The position numbers and the translations under genes are program-made. A DNA stretch of 10,547 nt. Origin: Candidatus Coliplasma caballi (GTDB taxonomy: Bacteria > Bacillota > Clostridia > Oscillospirales > CAG-382). The stretch spans positions 1-10,547 of the forward strand of contig JAGHTH010000144.1 of the NCBI GenBank assembly GCA_018065365.1, in the 5' to 3' direction. The stretch's first letter is position 1. Each line of letters opens with the position of its first letter. The notes beneath the pieces are model-generated. The model was not told the DNA's origin, ran no database searches, and worked only from the letters and a program-made list of their open reading frames with translations. Shown here piece after piece: positions 7,049-10,547 of this stretch.

Positions 7049-9643
7049 TTAATACTTGAGGTTGTCTGCGTTCTTGCAGAATTCAGCCCATTCAGCATCG
7101 TCGTAGTTGTAACGCATGTAGGTCATGCCGCCACGGCCGCAGATCGGGTTGTACTCTTCCACAACGTAGAAGACCTTCTTGGAGAGCAGGAACTTGGAAG
7201 CATCCTGCAGAACGGGCAGATAGTCGTAGGTTTCGAGGATCTTGCCTTCGATGCCTGCGAGGATAGCCAGACGGTTCTCAACGGAGGTCTGACCATCGCC
7301 GAAGTTGTGATCAACGCCTGCGTCGTCGGTACGGACAGCGCCGTTCAGAGCATCGGACCATCTGTGAATGTCCATGGTGATCTCCTTGCCGTCGATCGTC
7401 AGGGTCAGCATGGTAGCGTCAGCGTTGAACCATTTTGCGTCGTACTGGTAAGCAGGGCTGACGTAGAGGTCAGTCAGACTGAACGGATCCAGAGCGGAGC
7501 CGGACCAACCTGCAAGGCAGGTGTCAACTTCGCCGGCCTTCAGCTTGGTGGACCAAGTGGTGTTGAGTTCAGCGGACTTCTGGAACTTGATCTTGCCTTC
7601 AAAACCGGTGCCCGCGTCTGCCTTGTCAACGTTTTCGTTGAGGTAGTTCATGGTCTTGGTCATGAATTCAGAGTCAGAAGAAACCGCGTAGGTGATCAGC
7701 ACGGTCTGGTCGGACTTGCCGTCGCCGTCGTTATCGGTGATGTAGCCCGCTGCGAGTGCTTCTTCGTATGCCTGCTGATACAGCTTCTTTGCAGCATCGG
7801 GATCGTAACCGGTGATGGAATCAACGGCTTCCTTCAGAGAAGCGTACTTGGAAGTGTCAACAGAGTAGAAGTCGCAGAGCGCCTGCATACCCTGTTCGGA
7901 ATCACGGTAACGTGCGCAGGTATCCGGATTGTAGATGTAGTTCTCGCCGATGATACCGTAGCCGCCCTTACGAGCAGGAGAAACGGTAGAAGCGAAGTCT
8001 TCCTTATCGTAGGTAACTGCCATTGCTTTACGGAAGGAGAGCAGAGTCATCGACTGGAGGTCGGTGGTGGTCTGGTCGAAGTCTTCCGCTGCTTCACGGG
8101 TTTCGATAGCCGACTTGCAGCCGTTGAGGATCAGGAAGAAGATGGTCTCCGAAGGAGTAGCGTAGAGGTATTCGGACTTGCCGTATGCCTCGTAGTCTTC
8201 TGCCTGCAGACCGTAGGTGATCATGTCGCCCTTCAGGAACAGCTCTTTACGAGCGGAAGCTTCAGCAACGACGTCGCAGGTAACCTTGGTGGTCTGATAC
8301 ATCTGATAGTATTTGCCGTCTTCGGGATCGACGTAAACGTGTTTGCCGTCGGTCCAGCCCCACCATTTCTCGTTCTTCTCAAACACCATCTGCTTATCGG
8401 TCTGATAAGAGGTGAGCTTGTAAGGACCATAGGAGTTGGTGGTTTCAACGGAAGTGCAGTAGGTGGAAACGTAGGTCTCGCCCGAAGGAGTGAGGTTTGC
8501 TTCGTACAGGGTGGTATCAACGAGCCAGTTGCCGGTCAAGCTGTACAGCAGGTAGAAGCCCTTCAGGGACTTGGACAGAACGATCGTGATTTCGTATTCG
8601 CCGGAAGCGTAGCAGCCGACGACGTCTTCGAATTCAACTTCATCGTATTTACCGGTGCAAACGAACCAGTAACCGGGTGCGTTGGTTTCATCCTCGCCCC
8701 AAGCTTCCGTAGCAATAACGGAAACGTGCCAAGCGTAGGTTTCCTCGGTCAGAGGAGCGTAACCGTCAGCGTTCTCTTTCGCTGCGAGTTCTTCCCAATG
8801 TTCGAGGTTGAAGTATTTGTCGCCGTAGTTCTCAACGTAGTATTTCAGGGAGTCGCCGCCGAGCCAGTCGGCAACGTTTGCGGAAATTGCAACGTAGATC
8901 TCACGGCCCTGCGCGTCGCAGTAAACACCGTCGTCGTTCAGAGTCAGGTCAGCGAGCGTCAGAGGAGTCTCCATCAGGCCGTTCTCCGCATACTTGTTGT
9001 GGCCGGAGTTCGCACGTGCTTCAGCGCCTGCGATCGAGAGGGAACCACTGTAGTAGTCGGTTGCACGGTAGTTTCTGTAATCCGGGTTCAGAAGGATGTC
9101 CATGGATTTGACATAGTCTTCTGCTTTGATCGCCTTGCCGTCCTGGAAGCAAGCGTTCTGGTTCAGCGCGATCTTGTACGCGTAACCGGAATCAACGTCT
9201 TCCGGAATGCCGTACTTGTTGTTGTCAGCAGCTCTGACTTCCTTGGTAACGTCAACGGGCTCAGCCGCTGCCATTTCAGGGATGATCTTGTAGCTGTCGA
9301 ACGGATCTCTGCCTTCAACGGGATACAGACCTGCATCGTTGAAAACGAAGGTGTACAGACCGCAGCGGACATAGTCTGCCGGGTAAGCATCATCGTTCGT
9401 CTCATAGGTCAGGTTGTTCCAGTTCGTTGCCAGAGTGGTAACGGAATCCGTGTAGGTGTAATCCCCTTTGAAACGATAGGGATCTTCAGCGGTACCGGAA
9501 CCGATCAGCTTGGATTCGGTTTCAGAGGTTTCGGAGGTCTCCGCTGCAGAGCTGGTGTTTTCAGGATCTTTGCCGCAGGATGCAAGAGCAACCATTGCAA
9601 AAACCATGACGAGCGCCAGCATCAGGCACAGGATTTTTTTCAT
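7049..9643 (-). CDS. oppA: oligopeptide-binding lipoprotein OppA (SBP_bac_5 family), unusually long
   Basis: This is the extracytoplasmic receptor that delivers peptides to OppBC, 864 aa against about 540-660 for most relatives. Residues 1-22 are a lipoprotein signal (MKK, hydrophobic core, lipobox LASC) with the lipidated Cys at 23. A Ser/Thr/Glu-rich linker (25-45) follows. SBP_bac_5 features include SYGPYKLTSYQTDKQMVFEKNEKWWG-type sequence (404-429, GPYKL being diagnostic), a central lobe with FRKAMAVTYDKEDF (537-550), and DPFSLTDLY (719-727). Extra sequence is concentrated at about 200-345. DNDGDGKSD (637-645) is an EF-hand-like calcium-loop motif. The start at 9643 has AAGGAG upstream and places the signal peptide at the N-terminus. 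The frame continues 26 codons further up, but that extension is hydrophilic and would bury the signal. It is transcribed from the promoter at 9761-9789. Confidence 0.94.
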   Translation of the reverse strand: MKKILCLMLALVMVFAMVALASCGKDPENTSSAAETSETSETESKLIGSGTAEDPYRFKGDYTYTDSVTTLATNWNNLTYETNDDAYPADYVRCGLYTFVFNDAGLYPVEGRDPFDSYKIIPEMAAAEPVDVTKEVRAADNNKYGIPEDVDSGYAYKIALNQNACFQDGKAIKAEDYVKSMDILLNPDYRNYRATDYYSGSLSIAGAEARANSGHNKYAENGLMETPLTLADLTLNDDGVYCDAQGREIYVAISANVADWLGGDSLKYYVENYGDKYFNLEHWEELAAKENADGYAPLTEETYAWHVSVIATEAWGEDETNAPGYWFVCTGKYDEVEFEDVVGCYASGEYEITIVLSKSLKGFYLLYSLTGNWLVDTTLYEANLTPSGETYVSTYCTSVETTNSYGPYKLTSYQTDKQMVFEKNEKWWGWTDGKHVYVDPEDGKYYQMYQTTKVTCDVVAEASARKELFLKGDMITYGLQAEDYEAYGKSEYLYATPSETIFFLILNGCKSAIETREAAEDFDQTTTDLQSMTLLSFRKAMAVTYDKEDFASTVSPARKGGYGIIGENYIYNPDTCARYRDSEQGMQALCDFYSVDTSKYASLKEAVDSITGYDPDAAKKLYQQAYEEALAAGYITDNDGDGKSDQTVLITYAVSSDSEFMTKTMNYLNENVDKADAGTGFEGKIKFQKSAELNTTWSTKLKAGEVDTCLAGWSGSALDPFSLTDLYVSPAYQYDAKWFNADATMLTLTIDGKEITMDIHRWSDALNGAVRTDDAGVDHNFGDGQTSVENRLAILAGIEGKILETYDYLPVLQDASKFLLSKKVFYVVEEYNPICGRGGMTYMRYNYDDAEWAEFCKNADNLKY

Positions 9644-9760
9644 GTTTTTTCTCTCCTTTTGAGTATTTTGTTCTTTTTTGATTCGATTTTTGTTCTCTAC
9701 GGAAGCGTTGGCGTCGCCCACCGATTGGCTATTCCCCCACTATCCATATTGAATGCGAAT

Positions 9761-9789
9761 ATTTTATCACAAAAAGTTTATGGTGTCAA
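9761..9789 (-). promoter_or_regulatory. sigma-A promoter of the opp operon
   Basis: On the minus strand TTGACA (9784-9789) and TAAAAT (9761-9766) are separated by exactly 17 bp, with TG one base before the -10 hexamer (extended -10). This is close to the vegetative consensus. Transcription should start near 9754, giving a leader of about 110 nt before the oppA ATG. No operator palindrome or CodY-like box was recognised overlapping it, and no riboswitch fold in the leader. Confidence 0.88.
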
Positions 9790-10216
9790 TACCTCTCGCT
9801 CATTTTTTTGTAGTCCTTTTGCATAAAAATCACTTCGCCTTTTGCTTTTTCCCTCGCTGTTTTGCTGTTTTTCCACGCTTTTCTCCCGAATTTTGCATTT
9901 TTCTTGCATTTTCATTCCAATTTCCTGCATTTTTGCAATTTTCCGCGCTTTCGCCGCAAACCACAAGTTATGCACATTTCTTTCCACATTTCCACCATAT
10001 CTTGTGTTTCCCGCCGTTTTCCCCGCCTCTCCGTTCCCGCCTCACTCGCCCCTCCAAACCTCCGCCGCCCGCTCTTTCCCTCCCTTTTCGTCAAAATGAC
10101 GACTCTCCCCGCATTTTCTTCGTAAAATACCCTCACATTTTTGTCAATTTCCCCAAAATCTCCTTCCTCTCCCTCTCCACACCCCTTTTTATCCCTTTCC
10201 GAAGCAAAGTAATTTC
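9790..10216. other. pyrimidine-rich gene-free stretch upstream of the opp promoter
   Basis: The plus strand is strongly pyrimidine-rich: 91 of 120 bases between 9841 and 9960 by hand count, and similar to about 10200. The minus strand is therefore purine-rich in the direction of oppA. TGCATTTT-like words recur at 9894-9936. Open frames here translate to low-complexity Phe/Pro/Ser (plus) or Lys/Glu/Arg (minus) and look like composition artefacts. No RNA gene was recognised. Confidence 0.6.
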
Positions 10217-10343
10217 TTTTTTGGCACCCACCTTGGCATACTACCGACCGGAGACCTTGGTCTGTAACCAGCCGGAGACCTTTTTCCGTATGTCTCAACT
10301 TATTTTTGCACCCACCTCGACATATTTCCAGCCGGAGACTGCG
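10217..10343. repeat. imperfect direct repeats with a CCGGAGAC core
   Basis: Copies at 10224-10256 and 10308-10340 agree at 26 of 33 positions (both start GCACCCACCT and end in CCGGAGAC plus one base). A partial third copy of the end lies between them. The cores CCGACCGGAGAC (10244), CCAGCCGGAGAC (10268) and CCAGCCGGAGAC (10328) are spaced 24 and 60 bp apart, multiples of 12. There is no spacer regularity like CRISPR. The block looks like an intergenic repeat element or a cluster of binding sites. Confidence 0.65.
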
Positions 10344-10360
10344 TCAGGGAGATTCAGATT

Positions 10361-10414
10361 GGACGAAACGAATCCGAAGGCGTACTGATGTACGTCGAGA
10401 GGTTCGTTTCGTTC
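10361..10414. repeat. long imperfect inverted repeat
   Basis: Two 25-nt arms (10361-10385 and 10390-10414) pair at 18 of 25 positions, plus likely G-U pairs, around a TGAT loop. The outer 12-14 bases (GGACGAAACGAA / TTCGTTTCGTTC) and the inner GTAC are the best-matched parts. It follows the direct repeats within 20 bp and may belong to the same element. No U-tract makes it a classical terminator. Confidence 0.65.
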
Positions 10415-10443
10415 AAAGCAAACCGCTTTAGCTGTATAAAGAA

Positions 10444-10472
10444 GAAAACGCCGGATTGTCTCCAGCGTTTTC
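10444..10472 (-). terminator. possible terminator of a gene beyond the right edge
   Basis: GAAAACGC (10444-10451) and GCGTTTTC (10465-10472) form a perfect 8-bp stem with a 13-nt loop that can add two G-C pairs. Read on the minus strand it is followed by TTCTTTATA. Read on the plus strand the U-rich stretch is less regular. It could end a minus-strand gene lying more than 75 bp to the right, or belong to the neighbouring repeat element. Nothing recognisable lies between it and the window end. Confidence 0.45.
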
Positions 10473-10547
10473 ATAATATCTTTTTCTATAAAAATTTTCG
10501 GTTTGCGGTCTGCACTTCCTGACACAGTCGATCACAGAGTGCCGAAG

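Noticed and set aside
7307..9826. 839-codon plus-strand open frame opposite oppA
   Set aside because: It is entirely antisense to a clear lipoprotein gene, shows no family motif, and its Val/Gly/Cys-rich composition mirrors oppA codon use.
9962..9990. TTATGCACA and TTTCCACA words resembling DnaA boxes
   Set aside because: Only one matches TTATNCACA exactly. They lie in a T/C-rich tract where such words are expected, with no dnaA, dnaN or AT-rich unwinding region nearby.
10224..10340. CRISPR array
   Set aside because: There are only two to three imperfect copies with unequal spacing, the spacers are not distinct units, and no cas genes are present.
9753..10388. 211-codon plus-strand open frame rich in Phe, Pro and Ser
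   Set aside because: It is low complexity driven by the pyrimidine-rich strand, overlaps the opp promoter and the repeats, and has no ribosome binding site.
10295..10525. Minus-strand frame (59-76 codons) over the hairpin and repeats
   Set aside because: Its likely ATG lies next to the 10444-10472 hairpin, its ribosome binding site is weak, and the inverted and direct repeats explain its sequence. A real small protein is not excluded.

Overview
The window is dominated by one minus-strand operon for a complete oligopeptide (Opp/Ami-type) ABC importer, in the order oppA-oppB-oppC-oppD-oppF. The strong AGGAGG-like ribosome binding sites, the lipoprotein substrate-binding protein, the DUF3899-like neighbour and the streptococcal-Ami-like C-termini of OppD and OppF point to a Bacillota bacterium. 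The fairly GC-rich coding sequence suggests a Clostridia-type lineage. The genus cannot be read from the sequence.

Layout from right to left, the direction of transcription. (i) 9790-10547 has no convincing gene. It holds a possible terminator-like hairpin, a long imperfect inverted repeat, three copies of a short CCGGAGAC-containing motif, and about 420 bp of very pyrimidine-rich DNA. (ii) A canonical sigma-A promoter at 9761-9789 has TTGACA, 17 bp, then an extended-10 TAAAAT. It starts a leader of roughly 110 nt in front of oppA. (iii) oppA (7049-9643) is a very large solute-binding lipoprotein. It is followed by a 12-bp GC-rich stem-loop that probably lowers transcription into the downstream genes. 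(iv) oppB, oppC, oppD and oppF (903-6814) are tightly packed, with gaps of 18 bp and 1 bp and an overlap of 11 bp. They end in a hairpin at 852-879. (v) A small DUF3899-like membrane protein lies at 402-809. (vi) The left end, 1-401, is mostly gene-free, with two hairpins and only an ambiguous partial reading frame.

How the genes work together: OppA, tethered to the outer face of the membrane, captures peptides. OppB and OppC form the channel. OppD and OppF form the ATPase pair in the cytoplasm, and both keep every catalytic motif.

The notable point is size. OppB has the usual length, but the other four subunits are enlarged, each at a specific place. OppA is 864 aa. OppC has about 220 residues outside the membrane between TM1 and the permease core. 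OppD has about 375 helical residues between the Q-loop and the signature motif. OppF has about 100 coiled-coil-like residues between Walker A and the Q-loop. The catalytic cores are intact, so these look like added domains rather than decay, and they are the best candidates here for undescribed biology.
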